Positions 1-12,186 of a DNA stretch of 64,000 nucleotides are shown piece by piece. Origin of the DNA: Paraconiothyrium sp. Pb-2020 (Eukaryota > Ascomycota > Dothideomycetes > Pleosporales > Didymosphaeriaceae); contig JAJUBI010000001.1 in assembly GCA_022419385.1 (NCBI GenBank), positions 868,001 through 932,000 of the forward strand, written 5' to 3'. Numbering within the stretch: position 1 is the first letter of the stretch; each line of letters starts with the position of its first letter. Position numbers and translations under genes: made by a program. The notes below the pieces were generated by a model. It made no database searches. It was not told where the DNA came from and was given only the letters and a program-made list of their open reading frames with translations.

Positions 1-1
1 C

Positions 2-271
2 CACTCGTCGAGCAGTGCAGTTGATCGGGCTGCCATTGTTGAAACCGAAACTTCGATCCGCCGACGGTTCCCAAGAGGGGATCATCGAGAGCTGACCGCA
101 GCCGAGCAGCATGAACTGCGGGACATAGCCGAGAAGTCTTGGGCTGCCGATAGATACATTATATTAAGCGATGCAGACGGCTTCCACGACAATGTTTCGA
201 ACGTTTGTAAAGACGAGCAGGAAAATGTAAAATTACAGCAGGACAGGACGGTTTGTTCGGTGGCCGGATGA
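2..271 (+). CDS. 3' end of an unidentified protein (5' end outside window)
   Basis: The + strand is open in one frame from the window edge to a TGA at 269-271, giving about 89 residues with no internal stop. The peptide is charged and hydrophilic, rich in Ser, Glu, Arg and Asp, and ends in a short tail containing a Gln-Gln-Asp-Arg stretch. No family is recognised and no start is visible, so if it is real it is the last exon of a gene entering from the left. An open frame of this length can occur by chance, so the call is tentative. Confidence 0.35.
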   Translation, partial: HSSSSAVDRAAIVETETSIRRRFPRGDHRELTAAEQHELRDIAEKSWAADRYIILSDADGFHDNVSNVCKDEQENVKLQQDRTVCSVAG

Positions 272-938
272 ACCAATGTCGAATGCGTAGGAGTATGTCT
301 AGCAGATGGCGGAGTTCATTGACTGATTTATACCACTGTATTGCATTCCTGAACACCCTCAAGCATGCAACTGCATCGATTCGTGATAGGTATGCTTAGG
401 TGTGACAACGGAGGCTCGTGCCTCGCAATCGCAAAAAAGGATAGAGACATCGAGCAGCAGTACTAGATGTTAGCTGCCGCGGGTGTACGCCGTGAATTGG
501 GACCTCTGGTGATGAGAGTAATGCATGCGGAAAGACGTTGACCTGTTTCTGGTAAGCTTGGTTGAATGTGATAGCTATGACGTAGACGACTTACGCCGAG
601 GCTCATCCCTCACAACACGTTACTTTACGCAACTCCCAAGTCAGAGTCAAGTTCACTGCATCCAAAGCAGTTGCTATTAGCGATAGCCAGGGTCATACCA
701 ACCGGGGCGACGATCACTCAATGCCTGAACTTGAGCTTGATACCAGTTGATCATGGCCGCCTACCGGCTCAACCTTGAAAATTTCCAGACATTTTAGTAA
801 CCATAGATAGAGAAGCCCCGGGAGCTGTCTTGCAAAGTTGTCGCTAGTCTCACACACGCGTAATCTGGCTGAATGCCGCTTGTTCGGGTGCAACAACACC
901 TTCCACCATGTCATCGGAGCTCTCCGCATGTCCAGAAG
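272..938. other. Intergenic, nothing recognised
   Basis: No open frame, RNA gene or repeat could be supported. It lies between two convergent gene ends, so it should hold both 3' untranslated regions. Confidence 0.5.
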
Positions 939-2204
939 TCATGCCAAATAAGAATGTCTTTCAAACTTCTTCATGACGATAATGCGGTTGGGAGGCCAAG
1001 ATGAAGGCGGTCTCAAATGTTCTTCAGAGCCATTCCCATGTCGGCTTTCAATTGTGGTATTCCAGCTTTGGCTTCCCCCTGGATGCACAAAAGATGGACA
1101 CTCAGAGATCGTAGGTCGATTGGCGTGCCTTCTGGTAGTCAGTTGCCTTGACAAGAAGCCCGGTACTACCTTCGCTATCAATGGCTTCAGGGCAGGTAAT
1201 GAAGCGCATACGATAGCGAGATTGACTTCGATGGCAGAGAAGTAGGCCGCCGCAGCGCCATACCACGCGATATCCTCTGGATGATTTCCCATAACGATTA
1301 ATGCAAGTAGCCTGAGGATGGAGACTATGCAGATGCTTTGGCAGGTAAGCGCTCATGGTGAAGCTTCGGCAACGGAGATAACTTACAACCAGCCAACTGT
1401 GAGGATCAATTGAACGGCAATCTTCTGCTTTACGGGAATGTGGAGCTGCCAGATAGCTCGTACTGGCAATGCTGCTATAAAAAAGTCGATTGCAACATTT
1501 ATCCCAGCGTTAGCGTAATACCATCTGCGACTGATCAGAACGAGTGGCGAAACAACGGCTGGTTTACTCACGCATGGTCGTTGACGCAGCTTGCAGTCGG
1601 TCCCTTTCTCAAGTCCCAGAACGCGTCGACAGGGGTACAGTGGAATATGCCAATAAGGGTCGATTCGATTCCGTACCCAATACAAAGGACCATGGCGATC
1701 GTGTTAGGAGTCCAGATCTCCTGCCAAGTTACAAAGATGCGTCGGTACTGGAGTAAAATTGAAAACCGGACAAAAAACAAGCCAAGATTGTATGCTAGAA
1801 TACTGCAATAGAGGTACTACTCATGTTAGTCCAGAATCCGGAGTGGTGATAGCCGGGACTCATACTATCAACATCCACTTAGTCGCAGTGTAATCGAGAA
1901 AGATTTGATACCTGCCGGTGCCCCATTCGACTTGTTTGATTTGGAACGCGCCCAGGAGGATTGACGAAACCTATATGAGTGCGTTAGTGAGTGTTTCGAA
2001 GACAGGGTCCCATGGTTCTACCGTCGCAAGAACTATAAATGTGTCTTCCGATCCAAACATGTTGGTGATCTTGAGACGTGTGAAAAGCCGAAAGCCAACG
2101 GCAATGATAGCGAATGCCATGAAAGAGCTGACAACCGCGATGATCTCTGGGCCTCTGTTCTGCTTTGCCATTCTGGCTAACTCCTCTGAGGGGATATCGG
2201 CCAT
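939..2204 (-). CDS. PTH11-like / fungal rhodopsin-domain integral membrane protein
   Basis: A predicted seven-helix plasma-membrane protein of the fungal rhodopsin-domain (PTH11-related, GPCR-like) group; the ligand is unknown. I reconstruct five exons: 2204-2022, 1970-1912, 1802-1572, 1524-1387 and 1335-939. The lengths sum to 1008 bases, or 335 residues, with all phases matching. The introns are 51, 109, 47 and 51 bases, and the first has a CTAAC branch site. Typical features are the polar N-terminus before helix 1, a helix-3 stretch ending in a Leu-Gln-Tyr-Arg-Arg-Ile turn, the Cys-Thr-Pro loop after helix 4 and the Ala-Ser-Leu-Pro-Ala-Leu-Lys-Pro-Leu motif in helix 7. The C-terminal tail is Ser-rich and short. 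It is divergent from a second member of the family at 3933. The family is well supported; the function is not. Confidence 0.85.
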
Positions 2205-3932
2205 GGCGCCGAATCGTTGCGCACCGGTGATGGAGGGCTCATTCGAGCGAGTTGATGCTGTGCTTGGCCCCGTTTTCGAGCAATAAATGCGTGCAGACGG
2301 ATCGACGCTGCTGCATAGACAGTTTTGTTGTCAATCCGACCGTTCTGACCTTGCAGGATAATGTTCGTATGGGCAAGGGGCATTGCTGGTTCTGCATAAG
2401 GTCATGATGATGAGGCTAGAAAACCGCTAGTCGTAAGGTTGCGTAATAGCGGGCTAGACCGCACGATGCCAGTTTCTCTACAAATGCATCCACGGTCGAC
2501 TGGAACAGCTAACGGGCCCGAACCACCCCAAAGGGTGCAACCCACCCTATAGGAACAGAGTCTAAGGGCATTATGCGCGCATATATACCTATTAGGAATG
2601 CACACCTGCAGTATATCCTCAACTCTGGCCTACCTAGGTTGGTTGTTATGAGCACAGGCCGTCAACATGCTCTTGAGAATGCGGAAGCTGTTCAGAATAA
2701 GAAGGCCACGAATCGGGCGATGAGCGTCACGAGCAGTGTACCATAGACTCTCCAATTCGGCTGAACCTCCTGCAACGATGCAGGCTGGACGCTAGTCCCA
2801 CGGCAAAACCCCGCATAATGAACCATGTCCTAGAACTAAAACACATGTTTATCTCGCGTCCTTCCCCAGTGCGGCCAATGTTTCTTCGTTCACATGTGCC
2901 AAGGACCCGCACCGGAGATAATCACGCAACCGGAATTAGCTCACGTGACTGACCAATAAAAACGGCCGCACTATACTATCACCGCAAACGTTGAGTTGCT
3001 CTCTAGGCAACGGTAACACTTCTGGAATTACCAGCAGGGAAGGCTGTAAGAAGGGGCTCTCATCTGCTCAACCGAATACTGGGGTAGATACCCGCTACTC
3101 TGACGATAAACAACCTTGAAAAGGGCCTTGCAGTACAAGTGACGCAAAGTAAATTAAGTGGCGGCCGTTGAGGGGCAGCCACACTTGCGATGTGTCTGAT
3201 ATCCAGCTGTCCCATATCATCTTGAAGAAGCATCTATCGAGTTTAGACCTTGTCTCCTGCATCGTCTAAGCCAACGTCTGATGCCCATCTATGTGTGCAT
3301 TTTTTCTTGAGTGGAAATTGTGCGTAAGAAGCGTCCAGTTTTTCACTGAGGTTGGGGGCCACGTCATGACATGGATGAATCGTTGAACCACTGGTGCATG
3401 GCTTCTGGCATTCCTTTTTCAAGCTTTATCGAAATCACTCAAAGAAAGTCACCCCAACAGAAAAAGAACAGTGGAGCGAGCGGAGTCTTCATATGATAGA
3501 CTGCCGGCCGTTACCGTTGCTCTTTCCTTGTGGCGCTCGTGTATGCGGGTCGTTCCGAACTTTGTATTGAAGCGATGCAGGAACGCGCAACTCCTCCACT
3601 CCACCATCATACGCAAATTCTGCCATCCACCATCCCCTGCTCAATTTCCCCGGATTAGATGCCGAGCCGTTGGCCACGACCGATCGTTCCGAGCTTGCAT
3701 TTTGGCAGGCAACACAGCGCAAGGATCATGTCGTGACATCACCAGGGCGACATCTACGAGTTGGACGTCGCACATTGCAAAGTCTTCATAACAAATTCGT
3801 ATTTCGCCCCGCAAGCCCGATGCTGTTCCATCAAACAACCAACGTAGGTCATGTGCTTGACTCTACGACAATTTCACAACCCTGCGCGAATGGTATCCTC
3901 GATCGAACCAACAAAGGAAACAAGCTCACGAT
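2205..3932. other. Divergent intergenic region between two PTH11-like genes
   Basis: No coding region is supported. It should contain the promoters of both flanking genes. No clear TATA box, repeat or RNA gene was recognised. Confidence 0.5.
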
Positions 3933-5953
3933 ATGCATGTCGATGCGAGCGAGGTAGTGCATACTCGAACCGCGAACATCCAAGTCTCGACCTACAACAG
4001 GGAGCATTCTTATCTTGCCATTGCCGCTACGCTGGTTTCATTCGCGCTGTTGATCTTCTTGCTCAGAATTTACACGCGTATAAGACTACTTCGGTTCTTC
4101 GCCATCGATGACTGGCTTATAGTCGGGGCTGTTGTGAGTAAATCATCGAATGACATCTGCGATAGTAGCTTATGTTCTTGACTAGGTCGGTCTTGTTGCA
4201 GCTTTGGCCTCGATAATTCCTGTTTACAGATCCGACAGTCAAGAATCTGAAGAGAACGCCGCATTCCCCAATCGAACATTTGGCCTTCACATCTGGGTCT
4301 GCGCTCTTTCTTCTACCACAAGCATTACATTCATCAAGACTTCTATCGCCTGCTTTCTCCTCCGCACCGTCAAGAGGAGAGTCTACAGACGAATCTTGTA
4401 CATCATAGTTGGTGCGGCTATATCTTTTCCAAGGCCTGTTACTAGAATACTGATGCAAGACTAGTAATTGTTGCATCAGCTGGTTTCGCCTGGTTCGCAA
4501 CTGTGCTTCTCGAGTGTATACCCATCGAAGCAACATGGGACCCCATGCGGAGAGCAGAAGCTCACTGTTTGTCTTATTTTACCTTCATAAACGTAACTGT
4601 CTTCTACATTGGTAAGTCTGCTTCTCGGCTACGTACCGTCCTAATCCTTCGCAGCGATCGATGCCGTCACTAATCTCATCTTCACGATACTTCCCATGTC
4701 GGTACTTTGGAGCTCGCACCACACTCTTCGTAACAAGCTTTCCGCGATTCCCAGGATCATCATCACAAGCCTCGGTCTCATGTACGCTTCACCGCACCAC
4801 ATCTCTGCGCACTACTCACCTACCTACCCAGCTCCACCGTCGCGGCAATCGTCCGGCTCATCAAGCTATACGACCTACGTAACACCACGTCTCCGTTTTC
4901 GTAAGGCCCTCAGCCTCCGCCGTCCACTACAGTCGCAGCTAAACAGTCCCACAGCCATGCCGCGACCGTATGCATTTTAAGCGTGTGAGTTCCGCCGCTT
5001 TCCCACTTCACCGGCCCTGTTTCTGTGTCATGTGCTTTAGCTGCAGAATCGTGTTGCGCAAGATTGCGATGGGGTGTGTGCGTGTCGCAGGTGGTTGCAC
5101 AAGTACCACACCCTGTGCCACAACGACCCGTGGGCATGGTAACGGCTTGTTATTTTACCGCTTTGAGGCTGGAACCGATATAACTTTGTTGGGCCTCGTG
5201 GACGGGTGAGGTCGTGATGCTACAAGGCTTCACCTCCGTCTTCGACCATCGGTGGCGGGAGTCTTGTATTTTCCTCCATCGCGTTTTCCCGAAGCCTTCC
5301 TGCAACGAGCGATATCACACACGAGCCGCCGCCCGCTGACCAACTTCACAGCGTCGAGATGACAGCCGGCATAACAGCAGCTTGCCTCCCCACTCTAAAC
5401 CCCTCTTCACAATCGTTTCCGGATTCTTTTCCAAACGCCGCTCCTCGTCCAAATCGTCAAACCACCGCCACGACGCATACTCGCCACCTCCATCGCCCTA
5501 CCCACAGTCTTACAGCACGCCTACTTTTCTCTCGCTACCGCGCCCAAGCCAGCACGTTTCCACGACCACACCTCCGACCTCGACTTCGATCTCTTCGAAG
5601 CACCATCCACGACACGCTCGCGTGCGCACAGCCGCACGCCCTCAAACCTCACCATGTTCACCACATTCACGAACTTCACGTCGTCCTTCACAGTTCCGCC
5701 ATTCGATCGGGAGCTCGAAAGCGCGCGTCCAAGGGCGCACAGCAAGGCTATGAGCGAAATGGAGAAGCCCATCGAGCTTAATGCCGGTCGGGGGAAAAGT
5801 GGGTATGCGGTTAGTATTACAAGTGGGTGCGGGAGCGGAGAGACATGCGAGGGGAGTGAGGAGGACAAGACGATTCGGAGGATAGGGAGTGATGAGAGTT
5901 GCGGGGTGGTTGGGGGTGGCATTATGCGGACGACGGAGGTGAGGGTGAGTTGA
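3933..5953 (+). pseudogene. PTH11-like / fungal rhodopsin-domain protein, frame-broken near its 3' end
   Basis: A second fungal rhodopsin-domain protein. Exons 3933-4133, 4186-4411, 4465-4611, 4655-4781 and 4832-4900 join in phase and encode helices 1 to 6, including the family's Glu-Cys-Ile-Pro-Ile-Glu-Ala-Thr-Trp-Asp loop. More tentative exons at 5091-5138 and from 5352 lead into helix 7 and a Cys-Leu-Pro-Thr-Leu motif. At about 5394-5400 the frame slips by one base before the expected Lys-Pro-Leu-Phe continues. A second slip of the same sign is needed between about 5550 and 5590 to reach the family-typical C-terminal end (Met-Arg-Thr-Thr-Glu-Val) at 5953. Both slips fit single-base deletions; an unusual intron could explain the second. 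The two late introns (190 and 213 bases) are long for this window. It is either a decaying gene or an assembly error. Confidence 0.65.
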
Positions 5954-6400
5954 GTGGATAGGCGGGGATGCGGCGGGCGGGTGGGAAGGTGCATGGAAGG
6001 AGGATAATGTTTGGGGGCCTGTGGACTGTTGATATTTATACTGATAGTGTCCTTCGTAATTATCGATAATGTAGGTAATCAATACACTCGAGCTGAGGGT
6101 CATACTACGGACCGAATATATTTCATTAATCCCTCTCCTCCAATCTCCCACGTCGTTATACTTCCTCTGTCCGATCTCGTACTGTGAAGCTATGCCATTG
6201 CGTCCACTAATGCCCGTTGTCACATTGCCCTCACGCGCTTCACGTGTCATCTTAAACGTGCAGCGCAACCCTCCAATTCTCGCTATTGCGCCAAAATATC
6301 CTTGCGATTAGCCGTCTTCAACAAAGATCTAAATATTGCCAAGTTCGTAAGCTTGATATGATCGCTAATGCAGATCATGTATACGGTGCATAGCAAGCCC

Positions 6401-6439
<39 letters not shown>

Positions 6440-6860
6440 ATGTCAACACTAGGAGGAGGTTTGTTACCATGAAGATTTAACGTCTACAGAGAGTGCTGTT
6501 CCCAAGGATCATTTCATTCTCTCTTCCTTTCGCCCCATGCCTTCCCGGAATCAGTTGGGTATATTGCTGCCAGGTTGATGTGTACGAAAAGTAAAAAATG
6601 TAGCAATTGTTAGTCGAGTTCCGAACCATTTGCTGCTTGGACCCATAGTTCTCATGCTGTGCCGCTGGAGTTCGGTGTTTCGCCTCTTTAACCCTGAGCC
6701 TGCGCTGACTAAGAATCGACCCAGCTACCATAAATAGGTGTCAAGAAGTAGGTGCTGCCAGCCCCCACCACGACAATAACGCCCTTCTACAACATCCGCT
6801 CGCTCACTCACCCACTCGGACCTTGCCCGCTCAACTTTGACTCTTGACGCATTCCAGAGT
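5954..6860. other. Intergenic region with an AT microsatellite
   Basis: No gene is supported. It holds the dinucleotide repeat at 6403-6435 and presumably the promoter of the gene starting at 6861. Confidence 0.5.
6403..6435. repeat. (AT)n microsatellite
   Basis: A run of 33 bases of uninterrupted alternating A and T, lying in non-coding DNA. Confidence 0.95.
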
Positions 6861-7775
6861 ATGGCGATATTACCTGTTCGCCTATGGAGATTTTTCCACC
6901 GGCCGAAGAATACAGCAGCCGAGTTCCAAGAGTGGTTCCAGAACATCACTCAAGGTACGAAACACAAGGCATCTACCTGTACACCAATGCCTTTGGTCGA
7001 CTAATCAAATACAGATGGTATAAGGAATCAGTTCATTGCTTATTTTGAGGAGGGAAATGAATGTTGGGACCCACTCTGCCCCAAAGCCGACCGCGAGTAC
7101 TTTGACGAGCGCATAGCCGGCCTCGTTGCTGCTTCCGATGATGAGATCCCGCTCACCTCAATTATTGACAATCTCTCACAAGCCCACCCTTCCAAAGCCG
7201 ATGTTATACGATCCATAGCTCCCATGCTTGAGAGATTAATTGTAGCCTACGCTTCCTTTCCATTCTCGACCCCCGTTGCACTTACAAAAGATGCCTTATG
7301 TCGCGCAATGATATTACTGACGGAACGGGGCGAGTCGTGTTGGCGTCAAGGCAGGTCGAAGGGAAGCAAGCAGCAAATCCGCCCGCGTCCTGAAAAAAGG
7401 CAACTATCATTTCTTTACTCGGCGTTGGTGCGTCCACCCACTGGAGCTCCAACACAGGACGACGTTCTTGATGTTATATGCAAGACTGCGTATCCTTGCG
7501 ATGTGATAGGATATACCATAATCAATGGCGATAACTGGCTCGATCGCCACCATTACGCCGATTTTGTACCACTGGCTGAGCGACTAGAACCTGCACAAGA
7601 TGCGCAACCCCTGGAGCCACTACCTGCCTCACAAATACAGCTTCTACAAACCTTTGTTTCGGCCTTTACACCTCCATATTGTAAAGAGCCGGTGTATCCT
7701 GGATTTAGATATAGCGAGAGTATAGATGAGGAGGAGTTCATTACTTGGGCGACAGAGGTATATGAAGATCTATGA
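6861..7775 (+). CDS. Hypothetical conserved-looking fungal protein
   Basis: Two exons, 6861-6954 and 7015-7775, joined by a 60-base intron with a CTAAT branch site, give 284 residues in phase. The start is the first ATG before a basic, aromatic N-terminus (Trp-Arg-Phe-Phe-His). The body is mixed alpha-helical in composition and acidic at the C-terminus, with no signal peptide or membrane segment. A central Leu-Tyr-Ser-Ala-Leu-Val-Arg-Pro-Pro stretch is followed by a region rich in Asp, Pro and Leu. I do not recognise the family with confidence, so no function is given. The intact 253-codon second exon and clean splice sites make the gene itself likely. Confidence 0.75.
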
Positions 7776-9032
7776 ACGCTTTGCGCTTGTACTAATATTA
7801 CGCAGATAAGGCTACTTTTCTGTCTACACCAGCTTTTCAAGGTCTATCTCCCACCTCGTGGCGGGCGCTTCGGATAGGCGACATGGATTTGCTAGCCAGT
7901 GAAGAGTTTTGTGGACGGGATACCCGCGAGACGCACGGCACAATTGAGAGAGTTGGCTTTGTGGTAACCCCGTTTGTAATAGGCGCTATAAGATAGAGAA
8001 TGACCTTTTGAGTCGTAGCTCTCAACAATGATACCCTTATCAGTCGTGTCAAATTACATGACAAAATAGAGAATGCACCGTCATACGGCCACCTCTATGA
8101 TGGAAGAAAGAACAAAATACAATAAACATGACCGATTTATTCGAGGCCATGGGATCGCTCGTATCTCTCGACCCAAGGCGTCTCTCGATCCACCATGGAT
8201 ATTTCACTCCACCACGCCTATTGTCAGGAATTGGACCTGACGGGCACCTGGAGAGTCTGGACAATTTGGCTGGCGCAATGTCGGCTTTTGCACAGAAAGG
8301 ATGTGTATTGGTGGTGGACGGTACATTCGCAAGAGTCTGGGCTGGAACGGTGAGTGGACCGCATGTTGTAAACATGCACACAAGTGTATGCAGGATCCTT
8401 TTGCACAGCGTACTATCATAATGCGTCTGCATCGTAGCCTGAAATGCCACAGGATATGCGCATGCCAAGGAGAAGATCGGCTCGGCTCGGAGCGAAGGAA
8501 CAGACACGGCGGTGGCGCGTGAGGGTTTGGTGGCGGTGAGAAATTTGCGACAGCATGAACGAAAACGTTTACGGCAACGCGTTTTTCGGCGAAAAAGAAA
8601 GACTAGCTACCAGAATGACACTCTTTGGTAGCCCAAACGCATGAGACCTTGTTCCAACGCCGTGCCCATTCGGGTGCTGATTTCTCGGTAACGTTGCACA
8701 CACCACGACAAGGTTTTAAGACTGCACGTCGCATCGTGACGCAAGCTATAGACGGTTCTATGGTTCTCCAGTGTAACATGATAAACCAATATACTATATA
8801 CATTGTAGAATTGCAAATTGATTTATCGTTTTGTACCCATTTAGAGTGCGAAAAAAGAACAATGTGTTTCCACTGCAGTCTCTGTCTGCACTCAGCGATC
8901 CAATTACTCGCAAACCAATACTGGAAAACCAAAACGTTGTGACGTTGTCTATGACATGGGACTATATTGCTCAAAGATATAGATGCTCATCGTCCCAAGA
9001 TTCCACATCCTTGCTGTCTTCAAAGCCCAAAC
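7776..9032. other. Intergenic, no supported gene
   Basis: Several overlapping open frames on both strands between 8050 and 8520 and between 8600 and 9300 lack protein-like composition or recognisable motifs. Nothing else was recognised. Confidence 0.45.
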
Positions 9033-9973
9033 TTACATTACAAGCATTGCAGCTGTCACCACAGCAGCCGCCCATCCCACCATTCTTACGTGCTCTCTCG
9101 CCCCAGCACTCTCCCACAGTTTCTCCTTCTCGGGCACACGGCTCCCCTCCACCGTCTTATTTGCATTCATACACACAAACTCAACGCTACGTTGTACCAA
9201 ATTCGATTCTGGATCCACGAACTGTCTCAGCAAGACGAGCGGAATCGTCTGGCGCGTTAATATGTCATACGCCTGGTTTGCATCGGCTCTTACGCGGGTG
9301 GTCTTGAAGGCTTCAAGGCCCATGATAGTCCCAAACGTGTTGTAACCGTCTGGGATCTGCACCTCGGGCATGTCGGTGTGGGCGCATGTGTCGTTTGTCA
9401 CGTCGAGGGGCGTGGTGCCTATAAAGCTTGATGAACTGTGGAAGATCTGTGCGGCGACCGCGAAGGAGACCTACTCTGTGCAGAATCTCCGGACAACATA
9501 GGACACGCCTTGTCGAATGTATCGGACTCGGGCTTGTCAGACAGATTGGGACATCCGCTTCCATTTGGTTCACTCAGTGCGTCGGTTAAGTGGTCAATGC
9601 ACTCTGAGCTAAGCACGCCGTTGCAGCTCTCCTCCGCAGTGGCTTGCAACGTTTCGTTGATGTTAGTGTATTGGTAGATGCATATTTCGGTGTTGTTAGG
9701 AACGTTTCCAGGCACCAAGATGTAAGTATCTGCTTTGACGTCGTGCACATCTTTCCATTCTGGCCCTTGGGATCCGACGAGGACGGAGACATACCACGGG
9801 TCGTCGGTGGCGTAGGAGGAGTCCCAAGTGAATCCGTGCTGGCCGGTGGATTTCACGTTCCCCCTTCCACGGACATCGCCTTGGCAGGAGGAATTCTGTG
9901 CAAGTGCCCTGGCGAGGAGTCCTGATGCTGCATGTGCAAAAAGCAGCAATCCGGGGGTGTTGGACGTCCGCAT
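9033..9973 (-). CDS. Secreted or surface-anchored hypothetical protein
   Basis: Exons 9973-9507 and 9435-9033 join across a 71-base intron and give 289 residues in phase. The start at 9973 opens a typical signal peptide (Leu-Leu-Leu-Phe-Ala core, then Ala-Leu-Ala-Gln); an upstream in-frame ATG at 10006 would only lengthen the N-terminus. The ectodomain has several Cys residues and Asn-X-Ser/Thr sequons. The last 20 residues are hydrophobic (Ala, Val, Met, Leu) after a Ser-Ala-Gly-Ala stretch, consistent with a GPI-attachment signal or a single C-terminal membrane anchor. No enzymatic family is recognised. The intron choice is the one that keeps frame with an acceptable length; a 35-base alternative was rejected as too short. 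Confidence 0.7.
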
Positions 9974-10704
9974 GCTGACTTCGTATGAGCGTAAAGCTTT
10001 GCGCAATTATTCGTTTTCACGCGCCAGAATACATATACTTGTGTTTCGGGGGACCTTTGTTAGTCCGGTACTGTTGGTTGATCATCATTCGCCTCTGCGG
10101 CGTAGTGCAGCTTGGCTTTCGTCATGTGAGATGCCGGTTTCAAATGAACTTCAGATCATATTGTCCTCGATCTGAATGGTCAAAACATCGCATATCGAAT
10201 AAGACGAAGTGGTATATATCATCTACAGCTTCGTGGCACGACTTTACTGCTGTATACGGTTTGAGTGTGGATCTGCAAGGCTGGCGGCTACACAGTACGT
10301 ACCTAGGTTCAGGCCACTTGACCATGGAAAAGTTAGTGTTGTAGTTAGCCTTAGTAGGGTGGCCGACTCGCTTGTAAAACACGTTAACTACAGTAGTATG
10401 TTACGTACTTAGTATGATTCAAATCTATGTTTTTGGGCGCATTCGTGCCTTTAGTGCGTCCGTCGTTGCAAATCTCATTCGAACATCATCTCCTCATGCC
10501 AGACCTTGCAGGAGAGTCATCACTGCCGATTCTGCCTAGTATCATCACCTGGGTGTTGGGCAAACTGCCAGAGAAAATTAATTTTAGTATCGAATGATGT
10601 ATCTATAACAGCGCCAATACTGTTCAAAGCAGGCAAGAAGAAAAATACGATTTCGCAGAAGCCCGGCTCCGCTCGATTTACCATATAAACCCCAACATTC
10701 TAGC
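9974..10704. other. Intergenic, nothing recognised
   Basis: No supported coding region, RNA gene or repeat. It should include the promoter of the gene reading leftward from 9973 and the 3' end of the gene ending at 10705. Confidence 0.45.
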
Positions 10705-12186
10705 TCAAAGAGTCGGCAACTTCAAACTCGCCGTCTTGGTCTCAAAACCGCGCAGTATCGCTAGATCTGCCTTCAAAACATCGAGCATCTTGTCGCACTG
10801 CTGAATCAGCTGTGTGTCAACTGTATATTGCGCCACATTCGTATCCTTCTTGTTATTCGTAAGATCCTGTTTCAGCATGTCTATCGCGATATCGCTGATT
10901 CCGATATCCGCATTGGCGGCATCAACATCCTTCTGTATCTTTGTCCTGATGGCCTTATATAAGGCGGTTTGGAGAGGCTTGCGAGCCTCGTAGGTTTCCT
11001 TCAATTCCTTTTCGAGCTCCACGCGCTTGGCCTTGAGGCGGGCAAGATTCTCGTGTAAGCCTTGTAAGTCGCTCTTCGTCACCCTTCCTAGGTTTCTCTC
11101 GAGAAGCCCTTTTTGTGTCTCTAAGGCGGTGATGGCAGCCTTGTATGAAGCTTTTGTCGCGAGATATCTAACCCTCATCCATTTTCTTCCGTGCTCGGCC
11201 ATTTTTTTCAGTTGGGCTGAGCTTTTCAGTTTTCCATTGCACTCGCACCTTGGGTATATCTTTCCCATCACCGGTGTATAGATCGAAATTGCTTGGGTAA
11301 TCCTGCGAATATAGATGAAGCTTTGACACTCCCTCCACATCAGTCTTGTAGCGGCGTGGTTCACCACGCTTAGCAAGCTGATCAAACTCGGAGAGGTCGA
11401 CAGAAAACTGTTCTTGACGTTTGACCGGCTTGGTTCCCTTGCCATTGGTGGGCTTGGTGCTCTTACCACCCTTGCTTTTGACAGGCTTCTTGATCTTAGT
11501 CTTGTAGGCCTTATAGGTGTCGTGGACGATGGGTTCAGACTCATCGCTGATTTGACAGTCAACTAACTCGTCGCATACATTGATGGCCTTTGTAGGAATA
11601 GGAGCTGGCTTGTAGTTACAGACGTCAACCTTCTTGCTGATGGGCTTTCCCGAAGGCTTCTTTGAAGGATTCTTGACGGCTCTTGGGCGTTTGCTCGTTC
11701 CTTTCCCCTTAGGCTTCCCGGTCGGTTTAGCAACAGGGCAATAAAGATCAGAGGTAGAACTGGATGCTTTTGAAGTAATTTTGCTTGGCTTTGGTTTAGG
11801 CGCCACGGAGGGGGCCTGAGTGTTCTTTGGCGGCTTGGGCTTCTTTGATAGTTTGGGTTTCGTTGGCGGTTTAGGGTTCTTTGGCGGTTTGGGATTATTC
11901 TTCGGTCGTTTAGGGGTGGTTTTTGAAGGTCTTCTCCCGCCACGACTCTTTGAAGTTCTTCCTCTGGCACGAGAAACAAGGTTCGGACTGCTAGAGCTTC
12001 CTTAGTTCCAGTGATCATCGCTGCGCAGTGCCAGATCATCATGACTGAATCTATGTGTAAGCCACGTATAACTCATTCGTATTCTATGGTAACTTTTACT
12101 TACCTTTCCGAAGGAATGTATAAACCTTGCGATATAATCGCTAGACCCAATAGCAGCAAAACATTGCGAAACGAGAAGAGATGCAT
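10705..12186 (-). CDS. Secreted Lys/Pro-rich low-complexity protein with C-terminal coiled coil
   Basis: The N-terminal exon 12186-12104 encodes a clear signal peptide (Met-His-Leu-Phe, then a Val-Leu-Leu-Leu-Leu-Gly-Leu core). My preferred model joins it to 11996-11272 and 11216-10705, which gives 439 residues with all phases matching. Exon 2 encodes a basic Lys-Pro repeat region (about residues 40-120: Lys-Pro-Pro-Lys-Asn and similar units) and a Cys-containing segment. Exon 3 encodes a long heptad-like helix rich in Leu, Lys, Glu and Asp. Two splice choices decide integrity. An earlier acceptor at 12051 would run into TAA at 12004-12002. Without the 55-base intron 11271-11217 the frame ends at 11168. 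A cell-wall or secreted scaffold role is possible, but no family is recognised. Confidence 0.65.

Noticed and set aside
8128..8516. Possible two-exon small gene on the + strand with a good GTGAGT donor at 8352
   Set aside because: The short peptide has no recognisable features and a competing open frame of similar length lies on the other strand. The downstream exon would be Arg/Cys-rich with no conserved look.
11199..11208. Frameshift at an A7 run in the secreted Lys/Pro-rich gene
   Set aside because: A 55-base GT-AG intron (11271-11217) restores the frame with total length divisible by three, so a frameshift is not needed, although it is not excluded.
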